Assembly (NCBI RefSeq): GCF_000331995.1
Contig: NC_020134.1
Location: 1,215,465 to 1,279,464, forward strand
Direction: 5' to 3'
From: Thermoclostridium stercorarium subsp. stercorarium DSM 8532
Lineage (GTDB): Bacteria > Bacillota > Clostridia > DSM-8532
DNA length: 64,000 bases
Shown: positions 24,674-32,873 of the stretch, piece after piece
How positions within the stretch are numbered: the first letter of the stretch is position 1
Layout of the letters: every line of letters begins with the position of its first letter
The notes under the pieces: model-generated
What the model saw: the letters and a program-made list of their open reading frames with translations, nothing else
The model's database searches: none
What the model was told of the DNA's origin: nothing
Made by a program: the position numbers and the translations under genes

Positions 24674-27600
24674 ATGAAATCGGAATTAAGCGGTATCGCC
24701 GGAGTAAAACTTAATACCGGTAACAAAAGCCTTCTTGGGATTGATGTGGGTTCCACCACTGCCAAACTGGTTCTGGTGCGAAACGGTGAAATTGTATACA
24801 CAAAATATGAAAGGCATTTTTCCCAGGTGAGGCATAAAATCCGCGAAATGATTCTTGAAATTGAGCCGTTGCTTGGTAACGAAAGGCTTTATATTGCCGT
24901 TTCCGGTTCAGCAGGACTGGGGCTTGCCGGTGACACAGAATTGCCGTTTGTGCAGGAAGTTTTTGCAACAAGCGAGCTGGTGAAGCAGCTTGAACCGGAT
25001 ACTTCAGTTGTAATTGAGCTTGGCGGCGAAGATGCGAAAATAATTTTTCTGAAAGGCTTTTTGGAACAGCGGATGAACGGAACCTGTGCAGGCGGTACGG
25101 GTGCGTTTATAGATCAAATGGCAACGTTAATGAATATGTCTATAGACGAACTGGACAAGCTCAGCCTTCAAAGTACGAAAATTTATCCGATAGCTTCAAG
25201 GTGCGGTGTTTTTGCGAAGTCAGACATTCAGCCTTTGCTGAACCAGGGGGCCAATAAGGCAGATATAGCCGCCGGTATTTTTCAGGCTGTCGTGGATCAG
25301 ACAATCGCCGGCCTTGCCCAGGGGCGGAAAATAGAAGGAAAGGTTATGTTTCTCGGCGGGCCGTTGTATTATTGCAAGGGCCTGCGGAAAAGGTTTGTGG
25401 AAACCCTTAAGCTGGACGAAAACAACGCCGTTTTTCCGGAATACGGGCGTTTTTCGGTGGCGCTCGGAGCTGCCCTGTTTGCTTCAAAACAGCAGAACGG
25501 TTTATCCTATTCCGAGCTTGTTGAAAAACTTGAGAAATGCTCAGGCAAAAGGCAGACTACCTCATACCTCAGGCCTCTTTTTGAGAACGAGGAAAGCTAT
25601 GAAGAGTTCAGAAAGCGCCATGGAAAAGCCACGGTGGAACGGCTGGACATAAATGAATATACCGGCGATGCCTATCTTGGAATTGATTGTGGAAGCACTA
25701 CAACAAAACTTGTGTTAATGTCGGCGGATAAGAAACTCCTTTACTCATATTATGGTTCAAATCAGGGAAATCCGATTGACATAATCAGGCGGCAGCTCCT
25801 TAAAATATACGAACTCTGCGGAAACCGGATAACGATAAAGGGCTCGGCGGTGACAGGATACGGTGAAGAACTTATAAAGCACGCCTTTCATATTGATGCC
25901 GGTATTGTGGAGACAATGGCGCATCTTACAGCGGCAAGGCATTTCAACCCCGATGTTGATTTTATCCTCGACATAGGCGGACAGGATATAAAATGTTTCA
26001 AAATACGGAACGGGACGATAGACAGCGTAATGCTGAACGAGGCATGTTCTTCAGGATGCGGTTCGTTTATAGAGACTTTTGCCAAATCAATGGGGTATGA
26101 TGTGGAGGAATTTTCAAAACTCGGGCTGAAGTCCAAAGCTCCCGTGGATTTGGGAACGAGATGCACCGTTTTCATGAATTCTTCGGTAAAACAGGCACAG
26201 AAGGACGGGGCTGACATTTCGGACATTTCGGCGGGACTGTCGATGAGCGTTGTGAGGAATGCGCTATATAAGGTGATTCGCGCCGGTTCGGCCGACGAGC
26301 TGGGAAAGAATATAGTAGTGCAGGGTGGAACGTTTTTAAATGACGCGGTGCTGCGCAGTTTCGAGCTGGAAATAGGAAGGAACGTAATACGGCCTCAAAT
26401 TGCAGGGCTGATGGGGGCATTTGGCGCAGCACTGTATGCCATGTCGCTGAAACTTGATAAGTCGTCGGTTCTGGATGAAAACGAACTTAAAAATTTCACC
26501 CACAGATCGGTTTCTACGGTGTGCAAAGGTTGCGGCAACAAATGCCACCTTACCGTGAATATTTTTTCGGAAAAGGAAAAATACATATCCGGAAATAAAT
26601 GCGAAAGGGGATTGGGCGGGGAATATTCCAAAACCGAAGAGGTGCCTGATCTCCATGAGTTCAAGCGTAAAAGGCTTGAAAGCCTTTCCGAGGGTGAAAA
26701 TATCAGGGGGACAATCGGAATGCCCCTTGCGCTTGGAATGTATGAGCTTGCCCCGTTTTGGCACAGGATTTTTACCGATTTGGGCTTCAGGGTAATTTTT
26801 TCAGGCTTTTCAAGCAGGGAGCTTTATACAAAAGGCCAGGGCAGCATACCTTCGGATACTGTATGTTATCCTGCAAAGCTGATGCACGGCCATATAGAAA
26901 CTCTTATTGAAAAGAAACCCGACTACATATTCTATCCGTGCCTTACGTATAATTTTGATGAAAAAACGGGAGATAACCATTACAATTGCCCGGTTGTAGC
27001 ATATTATTCCGAAGTCCTGAACGGCAACATGGAATCACTGAAAAACACCAGGTTTCTCTATCCGTATCTGAACATTAACAGTCGCAGGGAACTGGCAAAG
27101 GAACTGTATTCCCTTTTAAAGCCATGGCATCAGGATTTGACCCTTAAGGAGGTAAAAAGGGCTGTCAATTCGGGATTCAGGGAATATGACAGGTGGATGG
27201 AGGAATTGCGCAGCGAGGGAAGGCGTGCCATTGAGTATGCGAAAGAAAACAACAAAAGGGTCCTTATTCTTGCGGGAAGGCCTTATCATGTTGATCCCGA
27301 AATAGGGCACGGAATAGACAAGCTTGCAGTATCTCTCGGTTTTGTGGTGATAACCGAGGACAGCATAAGTGATGTTATGAAACCTGAAAATGTCGGAGTG
27401 CTGAATCAGTGGACTTATCACGCAAGGCTTTATAATGCGGCCGAATATGCAGGACATCATGAAAACTGTGAACTGGTGCAATTGGTTTCGTTCGGCTGCG
27501 GAATAGATGCCATTACATCCGATGAAGTCAGGGCGATTCTGGAAAAGCACGGTAAAATATACACCCAGATTAAAATTGACGAAATAGCCAACCCGGGCGC

Positions 27601-27685
27601 GGTAAAGATAAGGCTGAGAAGCCTTTTGGGAGCATTGGAGGAAAGGGAGAAGCAAAAATGGGAAAAACAAAAAGAAAAGGAATAG
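24674..27685 (+). CDS. 2-hydroxyacyl-CoA dehydratase activase-related protein, two activase domains plus DUF2229-like part
   Basis: Large cytoplasmic protein of 1003 residues of the BcrA/BadF/HgdC ATPase family. Two activase domains lie in tandem: about 15-300 (LLGIDVGSTTAKLVLV, cluster-binding Cys in NGTCAGGTGAFID) and about 340-600 (YLGIDCGSTTTKLVLM, Cys in NEACSSGCGSF). The remainder has a cysteine motif (CKGCGNKC) and a DUF2229-like domain. Family members bind ATP and a shared 4Fe-4S cluster to activate dehydratases, but the target of this long form is unknown. ATG 24674 is preferred; TTG 24596 has no ribosome site. It overlaps the next gene by 28 bp. Together they equal the usual single protein of about 1,400 residues, so this looks like a split version. 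Confidence 0.85.
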   Translation: MKSELSGIAGVKLNTGNKSLLGIDVGSTTAKLVLVRNGEIVYTKYERHFSQVRHKIREMILEIEPLLGNERLYIAVSGSAGLGLAGDTELPFVQEVFATSELVKQLEPDTSVVIELGGEDAKIIFLKGFLEQRMNGTCAGGTGAFIDQMATLMNMSIDELDKLSLQSTKIYPIASRCGVFAKSDIQPLLNQGANKADIAAGIFQAVVDQTIAGLAQGRKIEGKVMFLGGPLYYCKGLRKRFVETLKLDENNAVFPEYGRFSVALGAALFASKQQNGLSYSELVEKLEKCSGKRQTTSYLRPLFENEESYEEFRKRHGKATVERLDINEYTGDAYLGIDCGSTTTKLVLMSADKKLLYSYYGSNQGNPIDIIRRQLLKIYELCGNRITIKGSAVTGYGEELIKHAFHIDAGIVETMAHLTAARHFNPDVDFILDIGGQDIKCFKIRNGTIDSVMLNEACSSGCGSFIETFAKSMGYDVEEFSKLGLKSKAPVDLGTRCTVFMNSSVKQAQKDGADISDISAGLSMSVVRNALYKVIRAGSADELGKNIVVQGGTFLNDAVLRSFELEIGRNVIRPQIAGLMGAFGAALYAMSLKLDKSSVLDENELKNFTHRSVSTVCKGCGNKCHLTVNIFSEKEKYISGNKCERGLGGEYSKTEEVPDLHEFKRKRLESLSEGENIRGTIGMPLALGMYELAPFWHRIFTDLGFRVIFSGFSSRELYTKGQGSIPSDTVCYPAKLMHGHIETLIEKKPDYIFYPCLTYNFDEKTGDNHYNCPVVAYYSEVLNGNMESLKNTRFLYPYLNINSRRELAKELYSLLKPWHQDLTLKEVKRAVNSGFREYDRWMEELRSEGRRAIEYAKENNKRVLILAGRPYHVDPEIGHGIDKLAVSLGFVVITEDSISDVMKPENVGVLNQWTYHARLYNAAEYAGHHENCELVQLVSFGCGIDAITSDEVRAILEKHGKIYTQIKIDEIANPGAVKIRLRSLLGALEEREKQKWEKQKEKE

Positions 27686-28917
27686 TACTTTTTACCAGAC
27701 AAATGAAAAAGGATTACACTATTTTGGCTCCGACAATGCTGCCTTTACATTTCAAAATGATAGCGGGAATCCTGAATTCATACGGATACCGGGTAAAGGT
27801 ACTTGACACTTCGGGAAAACATATAATTGAAAAGGGCTTAAAATACGTACATAATGATACCTGCTATCCCGCCCTTATTGTAATAGGCCAGTTGCTGGAT
27901 GCTCTCGAAAGCGGGAAATACAACCCTGATAAAACCGCTTTACTGCTTACTCAGACAGGCGGCGGCTGCAGGGCGTCGAATTACGTGTCGTTGCTGAGGA
28001 AAGCGGTTGCAAAAGCCGGTTTTCCGCATATACCCGTAATATCAATGAATTTTAACGGGCTGGAAAGGCACCCGGGATTTAAGCTCACCGTTCCGATGAT
28101 CTACCGGATGATGTATGCGGTTTTGTACGGGGATTTGCTTATGACACTCAGAAACCAGTGCAGGCCTTATGAAATTAACAAGGGTGAAAGCGACGCGCTT
28201 GCCGAAAAATGGGCAGAAAGGCTTTCGGATGAGTTGGGCAGAAACAGCAGAATCAGCTATAAGAGGATAAAGAAAAACTATGCGGAGATAGTCAGGGATT
28301 TTTCAAAAATACCGCGCAGAAACGAGAAAAAAATAAGGATTGGCATAGTTGGGGAAATTTATGTAAAGTTTTCGCCGATCGGGAATAACAATCTTGAGGA
28401 TTTTTTGATATCCGAGGGAGCCGAACCCGTTCTGCCGGGGCTTTTAGATTTTTGCCTGTACTGCGTTTATAATGGTGTTGTTGATGCCAAACTTTACGGT
28501 ACCAAACGGGCAAAAGCGTTTTTCTGCAAAATACTGTATAAGTATTTGGTGGGAAAACAGCGGGATGTCATACGCAGTATTACCGAAAACAGCGATTTCA
28601 GGCCGATGGGGTGTTTTGACAGGACACGGACATTGCCCGAAGGTGTTATAGGGCTTGGAACGAAAATGGGCGAGGGCTGGCTTCTTACGGCTGAAATGTT
28701 TGAGCTTGCCGAACAGGGTGTGGACGGTATAATCTGTACCCAGCCGTTTGGATGCCTGCCGAACCACATTGCGGGAAAGGGGATGATGAAGCCTTTCCAG
28801 ATGAGGCATCCCGATGTAAATATCGTAGCGATAGATTATGATTCGGGTGCTTCGAGAATAAACCAGGAAAACAGAATAAAACTGATGCTTACCGAAGCAA
28901 AAAGCAGGGCGGGTTGA
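27658..28917 (+). CDS. 2-hydroxyglutaryl-CoA dehydratase (HgdB-like) C-terminal module, separate gene
   Basis: Product of 419 residues, resembling the C-terminal, dehydratase-subunit-like part of the long activase-related proteins. Cysteine-containing motifs are visible (VHNDTCYPALIVIGQLLDAL, QTGGGCRASNY and CTQPFGCLPNHI), compatible with iron-sulfur ligation. ATG 27658 has GGAAAGGGAG upstream inside the preceding gene, so re-initiation or overlapping translation is plausible. The frame differs from the upstream gene. Either a natural split or an old frameshift would give this; a good ribosome site and an intact N-terminus favour two working genes. The substrate is unknown. Confidence 0.8.
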   Translation: MGKTKRKGIVLFTRQMKKDYTILAPTMLPLHFKMIAGILNSYGYRVKVLDTSGKHIIEKGLKYVHNDTCYPALIVIGQLLDALESGKYNPDKTALLLTQTGGGCRASNYVSLLRKAVAKAGFPHIPVISMNFNGLERHPGFKLTVPMIYRMMYAVLYGDLLMTLRNQCRPYEINKGESDALAEKWAERLSDELGRNSRISYKRIKKNYAEIVRDFSKIPRRNEKKIRIGIVGEIYVKFSPIGNNNLEDFLISEGAEPVLPGLLDFCLYCVYNGVVDAKLYGTKRAKAFFCKILYKYLVGKQRDVIRSITENSDFRPMGCFDRTRTLPEGVIGLGTKMGEGWLLTAEMFELAEQGVDGIICTQPFGCLPNHIAGKGMMKPFQMRHPDVNIVAIDYDSGASRINQENRIKLMLTEAKSRAG

Positions 28918-29000
28918 ATTTGGCTGTAAGCTGATTAAAATAGAGGTAATGGATATTGCTTTTCAGGCCTGCTTGTCAGGCTGAACGGGAGGTGTTTTTT

Positions 29001-29741
29001 ATGAACATGGTTGAAGAAGCCGTAAAACTTATCAGAGAGTCTGAAAGCATTGTGGTTCTTACCGGTGCAGGCGCCTCCACCGAAAGCGGCATTCCTGATT
29101 TCAGATCAAACGTGGGGCCGCCGAAAAAGAAAAAATATGATTATCCTGTGGAAGTACTGCTGAGTCACACGTTTTTTATAAACAATACCGAAATTTTCTA
29201 CGACTATTATATGAATAACATGGTTTACAGGGACGCAAAGCCAAATGACTGCCATAAAGCGCTTGCCGAAATGGAGAAGTATTGCAACGTCCTCGCGGTT
29301 ATAACCCAGAATATCGACGGATTGCATCAGGACGCTGGCTCTTCGGATGTAATTGAACTGCATGGCTCAACACGCAGGAATTACTGCATGAAATGCGGCA
29401 AGGCGTTTTCTCTGGACGAACTGTTCGCAATGAGCCGGCCCGTGCCCAAATGTGACGAATGCGGCGGTATCATAAAGCCCGACGTGGTACTGTACGAGGA
29501 ACCTTTAAATGAAAAGGACCTGACAAGGGCAATGAAGTTAACGGTGAAGGCAGATGCAATGCTTGTAATAGGTACAAGTCTTGTTGTTTATCCCGCGGCG
29601 GGTTTGCTGAACTATTACCGTGGCGATAAATTGATTATCATAAACATGGATCCGACTCCTTTCGATTACAGGGCAAGGCTTGTGATTCACGACAGTGCCG
29701 GGAAGGTTATGAGACAGATTGTTGACGGGCTGAAACCGTAA
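29001..29741 (+). CDS. Sir2-family NAD-dependent protein deacylase
   Basis: Sirtuin of 246 residues that removes acyl groups from lysine using NAD. The NAD site shows GAGASTESGIPDFRS, then TQNIDGLHQDAG and the catalytic His in ELHGS. The zinc site is CMKCGK and CDECGG. The final Rossmann part has GTSLVVYPAAG. ATG 29001 follows CGGGAGGTG; an in-frame upstream extension to 28956 has no ribosome site. All key residues are present. It is flanked by unrelated genes, so the context adds nothing. A generic deacetylase role is expected; substrates cannot be predicted. Confidence 0.94.
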   Translation: MNMVEEAVKLIRESESIVVLTGAGASTESGIPDFRSNVGPPKKKKYDYPVEVLLSHTFFINNTEIFYDYYMNNMVYRDAKPNDCHKALAEMEKYCNVLAVITQNIDGLHQDAGSSDVIELHGSTRRNYCMKCGKAFSLDELFAMSRPVPKCDECGGIIKPDVVLYEEPLNEKDLTRAMKLTVKADAMLVIGTSLVVYPAAGLLNYYRGDKLIIINMDPTPFDYRARLVIHDSAGKVMRQIVDGLKP

Positions 29742-29900
29742 ACGGTAACCGGAAAATTCAGTTAAAGGCTGCTTTGGGAGTAAAGTATGAATAGGGGGCG
29801 TTTTGCCTGAAAATATGGAAAAGCAGGGGCAATAACGCAGAAACGGTGCAGGAAGCATATTTGGAAAAAAGAATTATGCGGTTGGAATTGGGAGGATTGT

Positions 29901-30404
29901 ATGTTTGAAATAAAGGAAATCAATGCCGGAAATAAAAATGAATTATACAGGCAAATAAATAATTATCTCACCGCTTTAATAAGCGATGACCGCGACTGGC
30001 TGGCAGGGTTGGCAAACGCCAGTGCTCTGCTGTATCAGACTCTTCCCGATATTAACTGGGCGGGTTTTTATTTATGGAAGGGGAATGAACTGGTTTTGGG
30101 CCCTTTTCAGGGAAAACCGGCATGCATAAGGATTGGCCCGGGAAGAGGTGTGTGCGGCACCGCGGCGGAAACAAGGAAAGTACAGATTGTCGATGACGTG
30201 GAGAAGTTTCCCGGACATATTGCCTGCGATATTGCATCCAGGTCTGAAATCGTTGTACCGATAATTAAAAATCAAAGGCTTATAGGCGTTCTGGATATAG
30301 ACAGCCCGGTAAAAGCCCGTTTTGATGACGAGGACGCCGTGGGGCTGTCGGAATTCGTCAGTATTTTGAACCGGTATTTGAACTGGCCCGAAAATTTTAT
30401 ATAA
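29901..30404 (+). CDS. Free methionine-(R)-sulfoxide reductase, GAF domain
   Basis: Small cytoplasmic GAF-domain enzyme of 167 residues that reduces free methionine R-sulfoxide. The family motif NWAGFYLW and the three redox cysteines are visible: KPACIRIG, GRGVCGTA and HIACDIASRSEIVVP, followed by GVLDIDSP. ATG 29901 follows TTGGGAGGA. It overlaps tail-to-tail by 8 bp with the YggT gene on the other strand. It is an oxidative-repair enzyme, which fits an anaerobe facing occasional oxygen. Confidence 0.92.
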   Translation: MFEIKEINAGNKNELYRQINNYLTALISDDRDWLAGLANASALLYQTLPDINWAGFYLWKGNELVLGPFQGKPACIRIGPGRGVCGTAAETRKVQIVDDVEKFPGHIACDIASRSEIVVPIIKNQRLIGVLDIDSPVKARFDDEDAVGLSEFVSILNRYLNWPENFI

Positions 30405-30816
30405 AATCAGGATTGTTTTTTGATGCTCTGATATGCAGCAGTTTTACAATGCCCCAGACTGCAAGTGCGTAAATGGCCATTGCGACTATCGTGGCAGGAT
30501 CAAATACCGATCTTGCCGCGAGTCCGGGAGCCGACACAGGATTGAAGATGCCGGTAAAAGGTGCTATGAAAATCCCGGTTATCGCATATAAAAACGAGGT
30601 AAATCCACTTCTTGGGTTGGCTCCGAGAAGCATAAAGACAAACCTGAGTCCGAGAATGGTTTCCAGAACTCCAAGAATGTAATAGATAATTCTTTTTGTC
30701 CTTATATACCACAATGGTTTATGCCCCCGTTCGGTAACAACATCCTGTGAATTCTGTCTTGTTAAGTGAATTACATTATCTTTTCTTTCATTGACCGATT
30801 CTTTTGCCCGTTCCAT
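30397..30816 (-). CDS. YggT-family membrane protein
   Basis: Membrane protein of 139 residues. After a 40-residue polar N-terminus come two or three hydrophobic stretches with the family pattern LGVLETILGLRFVFMLLGANP and IAPFTGIF. YggT proteins are linked with cell-envelope and division functions, but this copy is longer at the N-terminus than usual and stands alone. The start is ATG at 30816, preceded on its strand by CGGGAGTAAGG. Confidence 0.85.
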   Translation of the reverse strand: MERAKESVNERKDNVIHLTRQNSQDVVTERGHKPLWYIRTKRIIYYILGVLETILGLRFVFMLLGANPRSGFTSFLYAITGIFIAPFTGIFNPVSAPGLAARSVFDPATIVAMAIYALAVWGIVKLLHIRASKNNPDFI

Positions 30817-31256
30817 ATTACCTTACTCCCGTTATTATAATTTAAGCTGTAGTTTAGTATTGACAGCAGGAAATTTTTTTATACGTTTGACATTGCAAGG
30901 GAGCTGTTTTCGTGTAAGAGGCCGGTTGTACGTACCGTAAAGCGGTAATTTAATTAATGAGGGGTTAAAAAGATGCAAGTCACATAAAAAGAAATTGCAT
31001 ATTTTTGATTGTTAAGCATATAACGGAAAAAAGGAAATATAATGAATACTAATATATAGACATAATTCTGCATAAATACCCCGAAACAATTATTTATGCG
31101 TCAAAAATTATATTTTTACGTAAAATGAAATTTATTAAACAATGAATTTCATAAAACTATTGACATCGAATGTTTAAGTGTTTACAATAATCAATAATAT
31201 AAACCGGTTAAGAAATATATTGAATATATATGGGATGACATGGGGGAGGATTGGGG
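30817..31256. other. A/T-rich intergenic region with stacked inverted repeats before citrate synthase
   Basis: No gene is seen. It holds the YggT upstream region (a TATAAT on the minus strand at 30834-30839) and the citrate synthase promoter. Between them are several perfect inverted repeats: 31070-31078 with 31091-31099 (GCATAAATA / TATTTATGC), a 12-base palindrome at 31114-31125 (TTTTACGTAAAA), and 31125-31132 with 31145-31152 (ATGAAATT / AATTTCAT). They could be regulator sites. Confidence 0.5.
31160..31188 (+). promoter_or_regulatory. Sigma-A promoter of citrate synthase
   Basis: TTGACA at 31160-31165, 17-base spacer, TACAAT at 31183-31188; the start point would be near 31195, about 60 bases before the gene. 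Confidence 0.78.
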
Positions 31257-32630
31257 ATGAATAACATTTCGATGACAAACGAAGAACTGGATCAATATTA
31301 TGAACGTTCAGCTCAGATAATTGGCAGGGAAAGTTATTACAGTCCTGATTTATATACAAAATACAATGTTAAGCGCGGGCTCAGAAACGAGGACGGAACT
31401 GGTGTAGTGGTGGGGCTCACCGAAATTGGTGATGTTCAGGCTTATACCGTTGAAGACGGAAAAATAATACCTCAGGAAGGGCGTCTTATATACCGTGGTA
31501 TTGACGTATATGATCTTGTGGAAGCCTGTATGAAGGAGGACAGGCTTGGTTTTGAAGAATGCGCCTATCTCCTTCTGTTTGGTGAGTTGCCAAATCAGCA
31601 GGAACTGGATGAGTTTAAGAGGGTGCTGGCCTGTCACAGGTGCCTGCCTGACGGTTTTGTCCGCGACATTATAATGAAAGCGCCAAGTGCAAATATCATG
31701 AACAAGATGGCAAGCACAATCCTTGTTGCCTATTCCTATGATCCTAATCCGGAGGATACAAGTGTAAAGAATCTTTTTAGGCAGAGCATGGAGATAATTG
31801 CGAGAATGCCGCTAATAGCCGCATATGCGTACCAGGCCAAGTCACATTACCATAACGGTAACAGTCTTTTCATACATATGCCCGATCCCGGACTGTCAAC
31901 GGCCGAGAACATTCTGCGTCTGATAAGGCCAGACTGTTCATATACAAAGCTTGAAGCTTCAACCCTGGATATCGCATTAATACTGCATGCAGAGCACGGA
32001 GGAGGAAACAACTCCACATTTACCAGCCATGTTGTTGCCTCCACCGGTACCGACATTTATTCCTGCATAGCGGCTGCGTTAGGATCGCTTAAAGGGCCGA
32101 AACACGGCGGTGCCAATCTGAAAGTAATTGAAATGATGAATGAGATAAAACGGGAAGTTAAAAACTGGGACAATGACTCCGAGATTTGCGACTATCTTGC
32201 CAAAATTCTGAAAAAAGGCGCTTATGATCAAAGCGGGTTAATTTACGGTATCGGTCATGCTGTTTATACCCTGTCGGATCCGAGGTGCGTGCTTTTGAAG
32301 AAAAAGGCCAAAGAGCTGGCGGAGGCAACCGGAAGGGTGGATGAATATAAACTTTATGAAAAGGTTGAACATCTTGCTCCGATAGTATTCAACGAGGTAA
32401 AGAAAACAAACAAGAGAATGTGTGCCAATGTGGATTTTTATTCTGGTTTTGTATACGACATGCTCAATATACCTACCGATCTGTTCACTCCCATTTTCGC
32501 GGTGGCAAGGGTGGTAGGGCTGTGCGCTCATATAATCGAGGAAAGGATAAACGGCGGTAAAATTATCCGTCCGGCATACAAGTATGTGAGGGAAATGTCT
32601 GAGTATGTTCCGTTACATATGAGAAAATAA
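31257..32630 (+). CDS. Citrate synthase (citrate/2-methylcitrate synthase family)
   Basis: Enzyme of 457 residues condensing acetyl-CoA and oxaloacetate. Family signatures: GRLIYRGIDVYDLV, LHAEHGGGNNSTFTSHVVAS, LGSLKGPKHGGAN, then IYGIGHAVYTLSDPR and the catalytic Asp region NVDFYSGFVYDML. The active-site variant HAEHGGGNNSTF is the one seen in clostridial members, in place of the DHELN-type motif. ATG 31257 is seven bases after GGGGGAGG. It is monocistronic, with its own promoter and terminator. With the fumarase subunit at 54318 it suggests an incomplete citrate cycle for glutamate synthesis. A 2-methylcitrate activity cannot be excluded. Confidence 0.92.
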   Translation: MNNISMTNEELDQYYERSAQIIGRESYYSPDLYTKYNVKRGLRNEDGTGVVVGLTEIGDVQAYTVEDGKIIPQEGRLIYRGIDVYDLVEACMKEDRLGFEECAYLLLFGELPNQQELDEFKRVLACHRCLPDGFVRDIIMKAPSANIMNKMASTILVAYSYDPNPEDTSVKNLFRQSMEIIARMPLIAAYAYQAKSHYHNGNSLFIHMPDPGLSTAENILRLIRPDCSYTKLEASTLDIALILHAEHGGGNNSTFTSHVVASTGTDIYSCIAAALGSLKGPKHGGANLKVIEMMNEIKREVKNWDNDSEICDYLAKILKKGAYDQSGLIYGIGHAVYTLSDPRCVLLKKKAKELAEATGRVDEYKLYEKVEHLAPIVFNEVKKTNKRMCANVDFYSGFVYDMLNIPTDLFTPIFAVARVVGLCAHIIEERINGGKIIRPAYKYVREMSEYVPLHMRK

Positions 32631-32681
32631 ATAATTTGTTACCGGAGGGAAATATATAAAATCTGAAAAACGCTGAATTAG

Positions 32682-32710
32682 AAAAGCAGGTAAAATCCTG
32701 CTTTTTCTAT
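32682..32710 (+). terminator. Intrinsic terminator of citrate synthase
   Basis: Stem AAAAGCAGG / CCTGCTTTT (32682-32690 with 32697-32705), loop TAAAAT, followed by T-rich sequence. Confidence 0.85.
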
Positions 32711-32742
32711 TTATTCAAATGGCAATGCCCAAAAAGGTTATG

Positions 32743-32770
32743 TTGCTTTGAAATTAATTTATGGTAAAAT
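32743..32770 (+). promoter_or_regulatory. Probable promoter of smc
   Basis: TTGCTT at 32743-32748, 16-base spacer, TAAAAT at 32765-32770. It lies between the citrate synthase terminator and the smc start at 32874. Confidence 0.45.
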
Positions 32771-32873
32771 AAGTTTGTTATACGTAAAAGGCGTTATTCC
32801 TGATAACAACAGGTATTTTCGGTATTATACTTGTCTTGGTAAAAACTTAGAAAAATTTTTCGGGGTGGACGGA

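Noticed and set aside
32748-32873. 42-codon N-terminal extension of smc
   Set aside because: It overlaps the probable promoter, has no similarity to SMC, and the family N-terminus begins exactly at TTG 32874.
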